DNA of 42,419 nucleotides from positions 1 to 42,419 of the IMG/VR virus record IMGVR_UViG_3300020419_000029. The stretch is one strand, 5' to 3'. Below, one piece after another: positions 15,597-23,874 of this stretch (position 1 is its first letter; each line of letters begins with the position of its first letter). The notes beneath the pieces are model-generated. The model ran no database searches. It worked only from the letters and a program-made list of their open reading frames with translations, and was not told the DNA's origin. Source of the DNA: a virus. The position numbers and the translations under genes are program-made.

Positions 15597-16753
15597 GTGG
15601 TTTCTGCATTATTTTTATATTTAGTTATTGCCGAATTTAATACTTTATTGAGTCGGCCTTGGTATGCAAGTTCTGAACATTTACTATAACATGAATCAGC
15701 AATGGCCTGTCTTGTCTCTAGGGATAGATTTGACCATTCTTTGACTTTGGCAATTACATCTTCTTTTTTATCATATACGTATACAAATCGGCTCATATCA
15801 TCACTTAACATTTCTTGTGCTGGGTGACGGCCTTTGAATCCCTTTACAATAATAGGGACGCCTCTGGATAGAGATTCTAGCGATGTAATTGTAAAAGAGT
15901 CAACTGGATGTAAACCTACAAACGTGCATACTGACTTGGCAATATTGTCCATAATTTCTGAATGGTCTACATCGAATTTGTTTATTCTTGGATACTCATT
16001 ATATAATTGCAGATTCTTTTCAACGTAGTCAGCATTCTTACTGTCGTTGGAAACATAGTTTAATGTCGTATAAACCTCACTTACGATATCTGATCCGTCA
16101 AGTAGTTTGTGTATACCGAATGTGCTCTTTTCTTGTGATGCTGCAGATACATGCCTTACGATACCATCAGATGGTTGAGCATTAAAAGGTTCTACAGCTG
16201 ATGAAAATAAAAAATTATCAGGAACAGGAGTTTCATCAAATGTCCAAGCAGATCGTCTTTGGTTATAATAGTCCACGGTTCTGGATGCATGATAATCAGA
16301 TACACATAATAAATAATGGCCTCTTTGTACAAATTCAGATACCATATTAGCACTCATTAAGTCAGACCAGAATCCTGGGATAGAGTGTGAATTATAGATT
16401 ATTGGAATATCAAAATTCATTAATTTTTGATATAATTTGTTATTAAAAATCCAATTGGATAAAATAACATCTGGCTTAAATGCCAGTAAGGATTTAAACA
16501 TAGATTCTTCTATGTGCTGTCTCTTTGTTTTTTCATATTCCTTTACAGTTAAACCTTCGGGCACATCTTCTTTATAATAATCTACCTCATCAATATAGTT
16601 ATGTAAATCAGTAAAACCAGCCCACATTCTTACATCATGACCTAATTCTTTTAACATATTATATTGCATTAGTTGAGCAGTATCTACTCCTGATACTCTC
16701 TTGGTATAACTAAAATAGGCTTTATTGCCGTATGGTAAAATATAAACTCGCAT
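15569..16753 (-). CDS. GT-B-fold glycosyltransferase
   Basis: 394 residues. The N-terminal half has an alternating Rossmann pattern (MRVYILPYG..., VILSNWIF, IPIIYNSHS, YLLCVSDYH) and the C-terminal half the donor-binding region: TFVGLHPVDSFTITSLESLSRGVPIIV, which is the E-x7-E-like motif of GT4-type enzymes (VDSFTITSLE, then GVP). It transfers a sugar from a nucleotide sugar. T4 alpha-glucosyltransferase is also a GT-B enzyme on DNA, and the gene sits beside the TAGT-like and ParB-associated genes, so DNA glycosylation is a reasonable idea; lipid or surface glycan is the alternative. No membrane segment. Confidence 0.8.
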   Translation of the reverse strand: MRVYILPYGNKAYFSYTKRVSGVDTAQLMQYNMLKELGHDVRMWAGFTDLHNYIDEVDYYKEDVPEGLTVKEYEKTKRQHIEESMFKSLLAFKPDVILSNWIFNNKLYQKLMNFDIPIIYNSHSIPGFWSDLMSANMVSEFVQRGHYLLCVSDYHASRTVDYYNQRRSAWTFDETPVPDNFLFSSAVEPFNAQPSDGIVRHVSAASQEKSTFGIHKLLDGSDIVSEVYTTLNYVSNDSKNADYVEKNLQLYNEYPRINKFDVDHSEIMDNIAKSVCTFVGLHPVDSFTITSLESLSRGVPIIVKGFKGRHPAQEMLSDDMSRFVYVYDKKEDVIAKVKEWSNLSLETRQAIADSCYSKCSELAYQGRLNKVLNSAITKYKNNAETTLHLDQFMI

Positions 16754-17097
16754 TAATTACTGCTTATTTCAAATGACTGATCAATATCCAGATCAGCCTC
16801 TTGGTCCTCATCAATATATCTCATAAGACTATTAGCCTTTTTATCCAAAACTGGATACCATATACTTTTAGTTTTATGGGTCATATTTCTCTGGCCGATT
16901 AGTTCAGCAAATTCTCTATAGTCCGCCTCATTTCTAAATCGGATCTTAATGAGTTTATAAGCTTCATCTTGTGGTTGGTTAAATTCTGGCATGCCATCCC
17001 AATCATAAGGTGTGGTTTCCTCTTCACTACCATCAAGTACGAACAAACTCTGAGGTTCGTAATTAACGGATTTATTTTTATCTCTACTATTCGACAT
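16753..17097 (-). CDS. Small ParB/DNA-modification-associated domain protein
   Basis: 114 residues. Residues about 48-90 (YKLIKIRFRNEADYREFAELIGQ, then KTKSIWYP) match a short alpha/beta domain I know as the tail of phage ParB-like DNA-modification proteins, where FR-x-DY-x-FA-LIGQ and KSIWYP are the recurrent parts. Both ends are disordered and acidic. It overlaps the TAGT-like gene before it and the glycosyltransferase after it, in a translationally coupled cluster. Function of the domain is not known; linkage suggests base hypermodification. Confidence 0.65.
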   Translation of the reverse strand: MSNSRDKNKSVNYEPQSLFVLDGSEEETTPYDWDGMPEFNQPQDEAYKLIKIRFRNEADYREFAELIGQRNMTHKTKSIWYPVLDKKANSLMRYIDEDQEADLDIDQSFEISSN

Positions 17098-18046
17098 TTA
17101 ATTCCTCCTGTTCATCTAGTATATCTGTATTATTTAGTCTTACCAATTTCATACCATATTCGTTATTACCTTTAGGTATATCTAGCCCTGGTTTCTTTGT
17201 AGGCTTTATATGTTGAAATTGAGTGTAATCAATGTGGTGATGCCATCTGCCCCACTTTTGTGTAATCTTCACTTCTTCTGGATGTTGGGCATGTAATGAC
17301 TCTGCAAACTCACGTCTGTGATCAAAATTTTCACCACCTCTAGTATCAGTGTTACCTGGGTTATCAACATTATAAACTTCTTTTGTATTACCACCTTTCA
17401 TGGTTAATGTGGCCACTTTACCACATAGCATCTGATTAAATAAGAACGTATGGTAACCACCTTTCATTACACGTAGTGATAGGTCTGTGTCCTCGTTGTA
17501 CTTACCACGCCAGTAAAGCTCACCATACACATCGTTTGCGAGAAGGATACATGAATAAACTCTCGTGTTGTGATAATAAGGAGGCCTCTTGGTAGATGCT
17601 GGACAGAAAAAAGCATAGTTCATACCAGACATTTTGACGTCAGTATATCTATCTGTAAAATCTTCACATACTCTAAAACATGTAGGAGTTGTCATTTTTG
17701 TTTTTCTGTTATTGTGTAACCTATAGAAATTGTGTATGTTATCATCAAGAATCCAATGGCGTTTATGGCCCTCGTTAATAGAATGTTCCCATACCCAATT
17801 ACGTACTGGTATAGAACCACCTAGTAATCCCGTATCTTCACATTGTCTCGCCCACTTAGGGTTATCTCTAAATCCTTCAGGTAAAACAAGAAGTTTACTT
17901 GGATGAATAACCGCAGCATATGCATCATATTCTGATTCTTCTATCACAACCCTATACATTGCACCCATATCATCTAATGACTTTACGGTTAACCTAGAGT
18001 CTGCACGACCCTTAGAAATAATGTATATAGGATATTTGGAATGCAT
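17087..18046 (-). CDS. TET-associated-type glycosyltransferase (TAGT, GT-A fold)
   Basis: 319 residues. The N-terminal YPIYIISKGR matches the start of the TAGT family, and the GT-A metal motif is HWILDDNIHNFYR (D101, D102). Downstream EDTDLSLRVMKGGYHT gives the second acidic motif. This family, predicted in phages to glycosylate oxidised pyrimidines in DNA, is often found beside ParB-like proteins and other base-modification enzymes, as here. Its partner oxidase (TET/JBP) or hydroxymethylase is not in the window, so the substrate base is not known. The start overlaps the stop of the Sm-like gene. Confidence 0.8.
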   Translation of the reverse strand: MHSKYPIYIISKGRADSRLTVKSLDDMGAMYRVVIEESEYDAYAAVIHPSKLLVLPEGFRDNPKWARQCEDTGLLGGSIPVRNWVWEHSINEGHKRHWILDDNIHNFYRLHNNRKTKMTTPTCFRVCEDFTDRYTDVKMSGMNYAFFCPASTKRPPYYHNTRVYSCILLANDVYGELYWRGKYNEDTDLSLRVMKGGYHTFLFNQMLCGKVATLTMKGGNTKEVYNVDNPGNTDTRGGENFDHRREFAESLHAQHPEEVKITQKWGRWHHHIDYTQFQHIKPTKKPGLDIPKGNNEYGMKLVRLNNTDILDEQEELNVE

Positions 18047-18327
18047 TATGTTATAATACCTTGAGCTGGTGGAGTTACAAGACCTGATCGCATACTCCTG
18101 ACTTGGGTTTGTAAATCATCCATTGGTTCAACAATGAATACCACGAAGTCTTGATTAATAGTTATCCCCTCTTTAGCCTTTGTATAGGCCATGAACGGCA
18201 TGAATCCGAGTTTACCTTCTCCTGCTGGAATAAGGGAAAACCCATCTTTAATTGTAATGGCCTCATCACCATCATATGTTATGTCACCGATGATTTCCTC
18301 ACCTGATGATAATCTTACTAATTGCAT
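18046..18327 (-). CDS. Small Sm-like beta-barrel protein (paralogue of the 32236-32640 protein)
   Basis: 93 residues. The pattern MQLVRLSSGEEIIGDI, then hydrophobic strands (FSLIPAG, FMPFMAY) and a final FVVFIVEP strand resembles an Sm/Lsm-type five-strand barrel. The protein at 32236-32640 shares the LVSGE-x-IIA start and the -PF- strand, so the two are likely paralogues. RNA binding is only a guess from fold appearance. First gene after the promoter at 18348-18376; followed directly by the TAGT-like gene. Confidence 0.65.
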   Translation of the reverse strand: MQLVRLSSGEEIIGDITYDGDEAITIKDGFSLIPAGEGKLGFMPFMAYTKAKEGITINQDFVVFIVEPMDDLQTQVRSMRSGLVTPPAQGIIT

Positions 18328-18347
18328 ATTTTTTCTCCATTTTGTAT

Positions 18348-18376
18348 ATTATATCATATTTAGTCTTATTTGTCAA
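18348..18376 (-). promoter_or_regulatory. Sigma70-type promoter for Sm-like/TAGT/GT-B operon
   Basis: Minus strand TTGACA at 18371-18376 and TATAAT at 18348-18353 with a 17-base spacer, in the gap just after the polymerase gene. Confidence 0.82.
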
Positions 18377-18380
18377 CCCA

Positions 18381-20891
18381 TTATCCAAAAAAGTCCTCTA
18401 GGGATGATTGTTGTTCTGCGGACCAGCCAATGGCCTTGAGGATTGGTTCAATAGGATCCAAGAATGTTTTCTGAAATTGTAATTCGTGGTCCAGATATTT
18501 TTGTAATTTAAATTCTTCTGGCAAGTATTGTGTAAAGCCAATAACATTTTCTTTTATAGAATTTGGAGTTTTAAGATATACAAACTTGATCTTCTCGCCA
18601 TTTTTAATTGATTCATATTTCTTGTTAAGACTGAAATGATCCAGTAAGTTATTATGTAATAATGCTGCACGAACATGTATTGGTGTGCCTTTTTTGTATA
18701 CAGTAGCAGAGTCACGATATTGAGTTACATTGGAAACTCCACGAGGAAAAGCAATCTGGTCAGCAGATAATGAGGTGAAGTAATTTTTAAATTGTTTAAT
18801 AGCCAATTGAGTTTTGGTTTCATCACCAGTCATGATAACTTTAAATATTTCTTTTAACGCCTCTCGGCAAGGTGCGGGAGTTGAGGATTTGATTGCCTCA
18901 ATACCCATAATTTTTAGTTTAGGTTCCGTATAACGAACACCCTCATTGTCATACACATTTAGTATATATCGTTTCTTGGCAGTCCATATCGCACGGTCGG
19001 CAATAACCTCACGTTTCATAACCATACGGTTCTCAATACCACCCATCATCTGATATAGTTTATCATAGGCCTTGGCAAGTTCAGGTTCTAATTTTTCTCT
19101 TGCAACTTTATCCAGAAAGTCGATTCTATTGACAGGGTTTACTGTTTCTACAAGTTTGTCTAGGCTAACATACAGACTGTCGGTGTCGATTGCAATGACA
19201 TAGTCCTTATCTTTGGTAGACAATATTTTGTTGATGTATTTATTGAGCGCGAGTTCGGCCCATCGTATAGTAAGCTGTCCGGATAGAGTAATAGCCTCGG
19301 CAATTCGTTGGTCGAAGAATCGGAACCATTTGTTACCCATAGCGCCATAAAGAGAGTTAAGAAGAATTTTAATGGCCATTTGCCTGTTCTCGGCAATGTT
19401 GATTCTTCTCTCGATGTTGTATAATTCTTGTTTGTCATTTTTATCTACCTTTTGTAATTCTCGTTGAGCCTTAAGCATTTCTTTCTTGATCTGCACACGT
19501 TCACTATACATGCCATCAACGAGAGTTGGCATAAATCCTTTCTTATCTGTATTAAATAACTGGCCATTGCCACCTACTGCCTTTCCAGGATTCTGGAAAG
19601 TATATCCATCAAGTATCTTGTCAATATCAATATTTAATACTTCACCATCTGCAATGGTTTCTGTCGACATATTATACTGCATGATAAGTGAAGGGTATAG
19701 TGAATTCAGGTCGAAGGATACTACGTTTTCATGTTGGCCAACCATAGGGTCTTTTACGTAACCACCAGGATAGTTGGTCTTAGTTTTCTGATCAAAGAAA
19801 GGTATAGCAATCTTTTGTGATAGTAAGTGACGATATATAATTGATTCCCATATCGCAGTAACTCCGAATGTGTCGCCATAATTAACACCACCTTGATATG
19901 CCATGGTTAGACATAGAGTGATGAGGCCCATTTTATCCTCAAGGCGATCAACGAGTTCTACGTCTTTGATATTATAGTCAATAAATTTTTGATGGTCAAA
20001 CTTGTATAGTGTATGGAGTGAGCCATGTTCTTCATATGATAATTTTTTCTCACCGAGGACTACATTGGCAATATTATCCAAACGATAAGATTCTTGATTA
20101 CCATAGGAATATCCAAACTTCTGGAATAATTCTAGGTAGTCGATTGTGGATATACCCTTGAGGTCATAAGTTGCCTGGGATCGGTTCATCACCTTGACAT
20201 CATATCTGTCAACCAATCCCCAGGGCGATAGTTTCTTGACAACATCATCGCCAAGAATTTTAAGTGTTCTGTTTACTAGATAAGGAACATCAAAGAATCT
20301 GATATTCCAACCAGTGATAATGTCTGGGCAGTTACTAGGTAAAGACCAGTGTAATATAAAGTCGGAAAGTAATTCTGCCTCATTGGCGCATTTTTTGTAT
20401 ACCACACGATTGTGTTGCATAATAGATGTACTGGCATCATAGTCATTCAGACCCCAAACATAATATGTATTATCAATATTATTTTTAAGCGCAATTGATA
20501 TAACGGGATAATGGGCACCTTCTGGTTCTGGGAACCCCTCGTCAGAGGCCACCTCGATATCGAATGTTGTTACATTGATTTCGTTACGGTTAAAGTCGAT
20601 TGTGCCTGGGAATTCATCGGCAATGAATGCTGGTATGTATCGGTCATTACCAAATATCAACCTACCTGCTGTATTTTTATTGGCGGCTATCCAATCTTTG
20701 GAATCGCGCATAGAGTCCATCTTGATAGGAGCAACTGGTACGCCTGATAAGGATTTCCATGGGGTGGGTTTAGGGGTATTTACAAATAATGTGGGCTGGA
20801 ACTTGATTTTTTTCTGAATCTTTTGGCCGTTTTCATAGCCACGATAGAGCAACATGTTGCCATACCGAGTCACATTTGTATAGAATTTCAT
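18381..20891 (-). CDS. 43: DNA polymerase, family B (T4 gp43)
   Basis: 836 residues (T4 gp43 898). Exonuclease motifs: ExoI FDIEVAS (D111, E113), ExoII GWNIRFFDVPYL, ExoIII YNIKDVELV. Polymerase motifs: A SFDLNSLYPSLIM, B KILLNSLYGAMGN, C IDTDSLY (D569, D571). So it is a proofreading replicase acting with clamp gp45 and loader gp44/62. The C-terminus ends SLEDFFG, which fits the clamp-binding hydrophobic peptide of gp43 (L-x-x-FF type). It has a single-gene promoter at 20923-20951. RegA, the translational repressor of such genes, is coded at 21831-22265. Confidence 0.97.
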   Translation of the reverse strand: MKFYTNVTRYGNMLLYRGYENGQKIQKKIKFQPTLFVNTPKPTPWKSLSGVPVAPIKMDSMRDSKDWIAANKNTAGRLIFGNDRYIPAFIADEFPGTIDFNRNEINVTTFDIEVASDEGFPEPEGAHYPVISIALKNNIDNTYYVWGLNDYDASTSIMQHNRVVYKKCANEAELLSDFILHWSLPSNCPDIITGWNIRFFDVPYLVNRTLKILGDDVVKKLSPWGLVDRYDVKVMNRSQATYDLKGISTIDYLELFQKFGYSYGNQESYRLDNIANVVLGEKKLSYEEHGSLHTLYKFDHQKFIDYNIKDVELVDRLEDKMGLITLCLTMAYQGGVNYGDTFGVTAIWESIIYRHLLSQKIAIPFFDQKTKTNYPGGYVKDPMVGQHENVVSFDLNSLYPSLIMQYNMSTETIADGEVLNIDIDKILDGYTFQNPGKAVGGNGQLFNTDKKGFMPTLVDGMYSERVQIKKEMLKAQRELQKVDKNDKQELYNIERRINIAENRQMAIKILLNSLYGAMGNKWFRFFDQRIAEAITLSGQLTIRWAELALNKYINKILSTKDKDYVIAIDTDSLYVSLDKLVETVNPVNRIDFLDKVAREKLEPELAKAYDKLYQMMGGIENRMVMKREVIADRAIWTAKKRYILNVYDNEGVRYTEPKLKIMGIEAIKSSTPAPCREALKEIFKVIMTGDETKTQLAIKQFKNYFTSLSADQIAFPRGVSNVTQYRDSATVYKKGTPIHVRAALLHNNLLDHFSLNKKYESIKNGEKIKFVYLKTPNSIKENVIGFTQYLPEEFKLQKYLDHELQFQKTFLDPIEPILKAIGWSAEQQSSLEDFFG

Positions 20892-20922
20892 AACGAATTA
20901 GTCACCTTTTTAATATATGTAT

Positions 20923-20951
20923 ATTATATCACATTATGAGGCAAAAGTAAA
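20923..20951 (-). promoter_or_regulatory. Sigma70-type promoter for gene 43
   Basis: Minus strand TTTACT at 20946-20951 and TATAAT at 20923-20928, 17-base spacer, with AAAAAACAC before the -35 box. Confidence 0.8.
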
Positions 20952-20982
20952 GTGTTTTTTGCATTTATTTGTATATAAGGTT

Positions 20983-21002
20983 GGGGGTAATTGCTTACCC
21001 CC
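20983..21002 (-). terminator. Strong GC hairpin after the hsp20 transcript
   Basis: Perfect 8-bp inverted repeat GGGGGTAA / TTACCCCC around TTGC, followed on the minus strand by AACCTTATA. No clean T-run follows, so it is a hairpin of terminator type rather than a certain intrinsic terminator. It lies between the 45-residue ORF and the polymerase promoter and would separate the late hsp20 transcript from gene 43. Confidence 0.55.
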
Positions 21003-21022
21003 GCATGATTTTATGTCAATGC

Positions 21023-21160
21023 CTAAAATGCTGTTTGCATATAAATTAACATTGGTGCAACTCCTAAGATTGCTCCAGTGATTAATGTCAATGTCATAAC
21101 AGTTTTTAAGGCCTCGGCAACGTCTTCATACTTATCCATAAATTGGACTATATGTTTCAT
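21023..21160 (-). CDS. Small membrane protein
   Basis: 45 residues: a charged N-terminus (MKHIVQFMDKYEDVAEALK) and one hydrophobic segment (about 21-43) ending MQTAF. GGAG ribosome site before the ATG at 21160. It sits 58 bases after hsp20, before the GC hairpin. Function unknown. Support is the ribosome site, one clean membrane span and location between a gene and a hairpin. Confidence 0.6.
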   Translation of the reverse strand: MKHIVQFMDKYEDVAEALKTVMTLTLITGAILGVAPMLIYMQTAF

Positions 21161-21217
21161 GTTGTTTCTCCAGTAAATTGTTTATTACAATCCACTGAGT
21201 GTCGCTGCTCGCCGGAA

Positions 21218-21670
21218 TTAATCTTGGATAAATTCCTTCTTCTTTGATGCCCCAGCAGACCCTATTTCGATCTTCCTAGGACGCCTTTCTTCTGGAACTT
21301 CGACTCTGGCATTAACCACGAGTATTCCGTTCACTAGATTGGCACCGTCAATTACAACAAATTCAGAGAGTCGGAAGGACTTCTCAAACTTGCGGGACGA
21401 GATACCTTTATGTGCATATTCACGCTCATCTTTTGAATTTTGGCCTCTTACAATTAAGATACCATCCTTTACTTCCACCTCAATATCCTCTTCTGAGAAT
21501 CCCGCAACTGCAAGTTCAATAATGAAATTTTCATCATCGACCTTAACTACGTTATGGGGTGGATAATTGTCTTGACTTCTTCCAGCACTGTGGATTCTTT
21601 CAAGCTCTGAGAGTATTGGATCAAATCCAATGAATAGTGAACGTGGCACGTTCATAGTATTTCTTACCAT
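21218..21670 (-). CDS. hsp20: Small heat shock protein, Hsp20/alpha-crystallin family
   Basis: 150 residues. Residues about 35-130 form an alpha-crystallin domain: NVVKVDDENFIIELAVAGFSEEDIEVEVKD in short, with the pattern hxhAxPG replaced by AVAGFSEEDI, then GILIVRG, KFEKSFRLSE and the end strand NGILVVNARVEVPEE. The typical C-terminal anchor is present as RKIEIG (IxI). It is an ATP-independent holdase. T4-like marine phages often carry it beside late genes, so a role in virion assembly is suggested. A late promoter (21733-21740) and a leader hairpin precede it. GGAGG ribosome site. Confidence 0.93.
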   Translation of the reverse strand: MVRNTMNVPRSLFIGFDPILSELERIHSAGRSQDNYPPHNVVKVDDENFIIELAVAGFSEEDIEVEVKDGILIVRGQNSKDEREYAHKGISSRKFEKSFRLSEFVVIDGANLVNGILVVNARVEVPEERRPRKIEIGSAGASKKKEFIQD

Positions 21671-21702
21671 AGCTTCCTCCTATTATGTTTAGCAAGGTTA
21701 AA

Positions 21703-21731
21703 ATGTGGACCCAATAATTTGGCATCCACAT
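21703..21731 (-). other. Inverted repeat in the hsp20 leader
   Basis: ATGTGGA / TCCACAT (7 bp) with inner CCAA / TTGG pairs, lying between the late promoter (21733-21740) and the hsp20 start. It would form a hairpin at or near the 5' end of the mRNA. It could stabilise the mRNA or regulate it; no terminator T-run follows. Confidence 0.5.
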
Positions 21732-21732
21732 T

Positions 21733-21740
21733 TATTTATA
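21733..21740 (-). promoter_or_regulatory. T4-type late promoter for hsp20
   Basis: Perfect TATAAATA on the minus strand about 63 bases before the hsp20 ATG, in non-coding DNA. Confidence 0.65.
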
Positions 21741-21757
21741 CAACTTTCGTTGTTAGT

Positions 21758-21847
21758 TTAGAAACAAGTGTTAACAACTTTAGTTATCCTTCCGGACTTC
21801 ATTAGTTTATGAAACTGTTTCCAATATTTTTCAATTTTCTTTTGCAT
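21758..21847 (-). CDS. Possible tiny basic protein after regA
   Basis: 29 codons (MQKKIEKYWKQFHKLMKSGR...), overlapping the last 17 bases of regA. It has an AGGA about 10 bases upstream. The sequence is basic and amphipathic. It fills most of the gap between regA and the hsp20 late promoter. Length is too short to be sure; included as a candidate only. Confidence 0.3.
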   Translation of the reverse strand: MQKKIEKYWKQFHKLMKSGRITKVVNTCF

Positions 21848-22265
21848 TGTTGCTGTTTCCTATATTATACTTAGGACACAGCTCCCATTCACCCTTTTCT
21901 TTAAAGGGAATCACCTTAATTTGACGTAAAGGAGCAATGTCCTTCACCCTATCGGCATTCACAATATTTACCAGTCCCCAATCACCCAATAATTGGCCGA
22001 TTGTGTTCCTTCGTTGTAAATCATTTTCAACTAAGTTAGATGGTTTACCATCAAGTAAGAATAACTCTTTAAAGTGCACGATAAAATATCGACCCTGCTT
22101 ATGCAGGATATGACAGGACTGGTATAATTTTTGGTCCTTGCGCGATGCAACTCCGATACGTGTTAATGTTTCACGTATTTTTAAAAAGTCGTCGGGTTCG
22201 TTTAGAGTAACCTCCAGCATGTCAGCCGGAGTCCAGTTTTTGATTTCAATATTTTCGTTTTCCAC
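21831..22265 (-). CDS. regA: RegA translational repressor
   Basis: 144 residues with a GTG start (AAGGA 8 bases upstream). The core follows T4 RegA closely: NEPDDFLKIRETLTRIGVAS, LYQSCHILHKQGRYFIVHFKELF, DGKPS, GDWGLVNIV and CPKYNIGN. RegA binds the initiation region of many early mRNAs, including genes 44, 45 and 62 in T4, and blocks translation. Compared with T4 (122 residues) it has a 15-residue N-terminal addition. It follows gp62 directly, as in T4 (order 45-44-62-regA). Confidence 0.95.
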   Translation of the reverse strand: MENENIEIKNWTPADMLEVTLNEPDDFLKIRETLTRIGVASRKDQKLYQSCHILHKQGRYFIVHFKELFLLDGKPSNLVENDLQRRNTIGQLLGDWGLVNIVNADRVKDIAPLRQIKVIPFKEKGEWELCPKYNIGNSNNAKEN

Positions 22266-22629
22266 CTTTATAAATCCTTTGTTTTATTTCTTCAATATGT
22301 TCAGCATTAAATAACGGTAAAACGGATTTAGCCTTTTCATTACTATATCCATAATATTCTTTAATGAGTTCTAGGTTATCCACTTCCGTTGGCTTAAGCC
22401 ATTTGGAAAACCTTTTCTTTTTCTTAATTATATTTATAAGAAAATGATATTGAAGAAGCCCGTCAATATGGTGGTTGACGTTCATTTCATTAGCATAGAG
22501 AACGGTATCATTAAAATATGATAATGCCCTATTAATCATAAAGGGTGCATATCCTTTCTCTGCTATATCGTCATGCATAATATCCTTCTTCGTGATATTG
22601 ATGCTATTTACATAATCGAATGGGTTCAC
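22246..22629 (-). CDS. 62: Clamp loader small subunit (T4 gp62)
   Basis: 127 residues with a GTG start at 22629 that overlaps the stop of gene 44 by 2 bases. All-helical, without a Walker motif, as expected for gp62 (T4: 187 residues), which here is much shorter. The identification rests on position between gene 44 and regA and on features such as PFDYVNSIN near the start. It forms the 4:1 clamp loader with gp44. The last 20 bases overlap the start of regA. Confidence 0.8.
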   Translation of the reverse strand: MNPFDYVNSINITKKDIMHDDIAEKGYAPFMINRALSYFNDTVLYANEMNVNHHIDGLLQYHFLINIIKKKKRFSKWLKPTEVDNLELIKEYYGYSNEKAKSVLPLFNAEHIEEIKQRIYKGGKRKY

Positions 22630-23561
22630 TTAAACTTCACTCCAGCCATAATTTCCGTGCAACAAGCCACAATATTAAGTTCATGGTCAGCAACAAATGC
22701 ATTCTTATACTGATAATCAGCAAGTATAAGCACTAATTGTGGTATGGATTGTGGTTCTACATTTTCAGACATATTATCATATAACTTTCTGAATATTGCA
22801 GCTGGTTCTGTGTCAATGTTATCTGCTACCCACTGGCGCATTAGTTTAAAATTCTTTAGTTTTAAATGAGACATCAAGTCATCAATAGATGCGTCTGATA
22901 AAGACACTAAAATTCCAGTGTCTATCTTCCCTGATACTGAATACCTTTGTAACTCATTTAATACCCTACGCCAATCTGGCATGTGTTTCATGATTAGTTC
23001 TGCAACAACAGGAGTATCGAATTCTATGTTTTCTGTTTGTAGAATATGTTGACATCTTTTTAAGAAAGAGCCACATAATTCTGTTGAGTCCTTTTTGGAT
23101 ATATTGAATTCGACTACTGAGCACCTACTATGTAACGGCTCAATGATTCTGTTCTTAAAGTTACAGGTTAATATAAACCTGCAGTTAGCGCTGAACTCCT
23201 CGATGAAGCCACGTAGTGCAGGTTGGGTGGATTGGGGATTTAGATAATCGGCCTCATCTAAAATAACCACCTTGTATCCACCCTGTAAGCTAATGGATGA
23301 TGCAAATTTCTTGATTTTATTACGGAGTGTATCAATACCACTTTCTTCTGATCCATTTACCAATAGGTAATCAAGATCCAACTCATTACATAGAGCCCTT
23401 GCAACTGTTGTTTTACCTGTTCCGGCCGTACCGGTTAAAAGCATGTTGTGTAATTCACCTCCGTTAACAACTTGCTTGAAAGTTTTTTTAATGTGATTAG
23501 GTAAAATACAATCGTTTATAGTTTGTGGCCTATACTTTTCGACCCATAAAAAATCATCCAT
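22626..23561 (-). CDS. 44: Clamp loader large subunit (T4 gp44, AAA+)
   Basis: 311 residues from the ATG at 23561, with an ideal GGGAGG ribosome site (an upstream in-frame ATG at 23576 is less likely). Starts MDDFLWVEKYRPQTI, the clamp-loader signature. Walker A TGTAGTGKTTVA near 44-55, Walker B VVILDEADYL near 104, SRC motif LHSRCSVVEF near 150. It hydrolyses ATP to load gp45 onto primer ends. Overlaps the DUF2693-type gene upstream (TAATG) and gp62 downstream. Confidence 0.96.
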   Translation of the reverse strand: MDDFLWVEKYRPQTINDCILPNHIKKTFKQVVNGGELHNMLLTGTAGTGKTTVARALCNELDLDYLLVNGSEESGIDTLRNKIKKFASSISLQGGYKVVILDEADYLNPQSTQPALRGFIEEFSANCRFILTCNFKNRIIEPLHSRCSVVEFNISKKDSTELCGSFLKRCQHILQTENIEFDTPVVAELIMKHMPDWRRVLNELQRYSVSGKIDTGILVSLSDASIDDLMSHLKLKNFKLMRQWVADNIDTEPAAIFRKLYDNMSENVEPQSIPQLVLILADYQYKNAFVADHELNIVACCTEIMAGVKFK

Positions 23562-23818
23562 TAAAGCACCTCCCATCCGACTACTGTGTCTAGCCTAAAT
23601 GCACGCCATGCATTTTTATCTAGTGACCAAACTGGATATGCTTCCATATCTCTACCGGTATAATCCATTTTCATGGTTACGTTATTTGCCTCGAGGACTT
23701 TGGGGTTTAGTGTACAGGGCATAACTCTTAGTTCCCCTGTGTCTATTTTTGTGAATGATACTGTGACAGTACCTTTTTTGAGAGCGGCAAGTAAATTTGC
23801 CTTTTCATTCGTATTCAT
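23561..23818 (-). CDS. Small WYL/SH3-like domain protein (DUF2693-type)
   Basis: 85 residues: TVTVSFTKIDTGELRVMPCTLNP, then VWSLDKNAWRAFRLDTVVGWEVL. The FTK-DG-RVM-CTL...W-FR-D-V pattern is a short SH3-like domain found in phages beside replication genes; function unknown. Its stop overlaps the start of gene 44 (TAATG), so it is coupled to it. It starts just after the terminator hairpin at 23844-23865, with an AAGGA ribosome site. Confidence 0.75.
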   Translation of the reverse strand: MNTNEKANLLAALKKGTVTVSFTKIDTGELRVMPCTLNPKVLEANNVTMKMDYTGRDMEAYPVWSLDKNAWRAFRLDTVVGWEVL

Positions 23819-23843
23819 AATGTAATTCCTTAATAATAAAATA

Positions 23844-23865
23844 AAGGGGGTTTTTACACCCCCTT
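23844..23865 (-). terminator. Intrinsic terminator between the 24126 gene and the gp44 operon
   Basis: AAGGGGG / CCCCCTT hairpin with an 8-base loop (TGTAAAAA), followed on the minus strand by TATTTTATTATT. It is a good rho-independent terminator. On the plus strand the flank TTGTTTT also makes it possible as a bidirectional one. Confidence 0.75.
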
Positions 23866-23874
23866 GTTTTGGAC

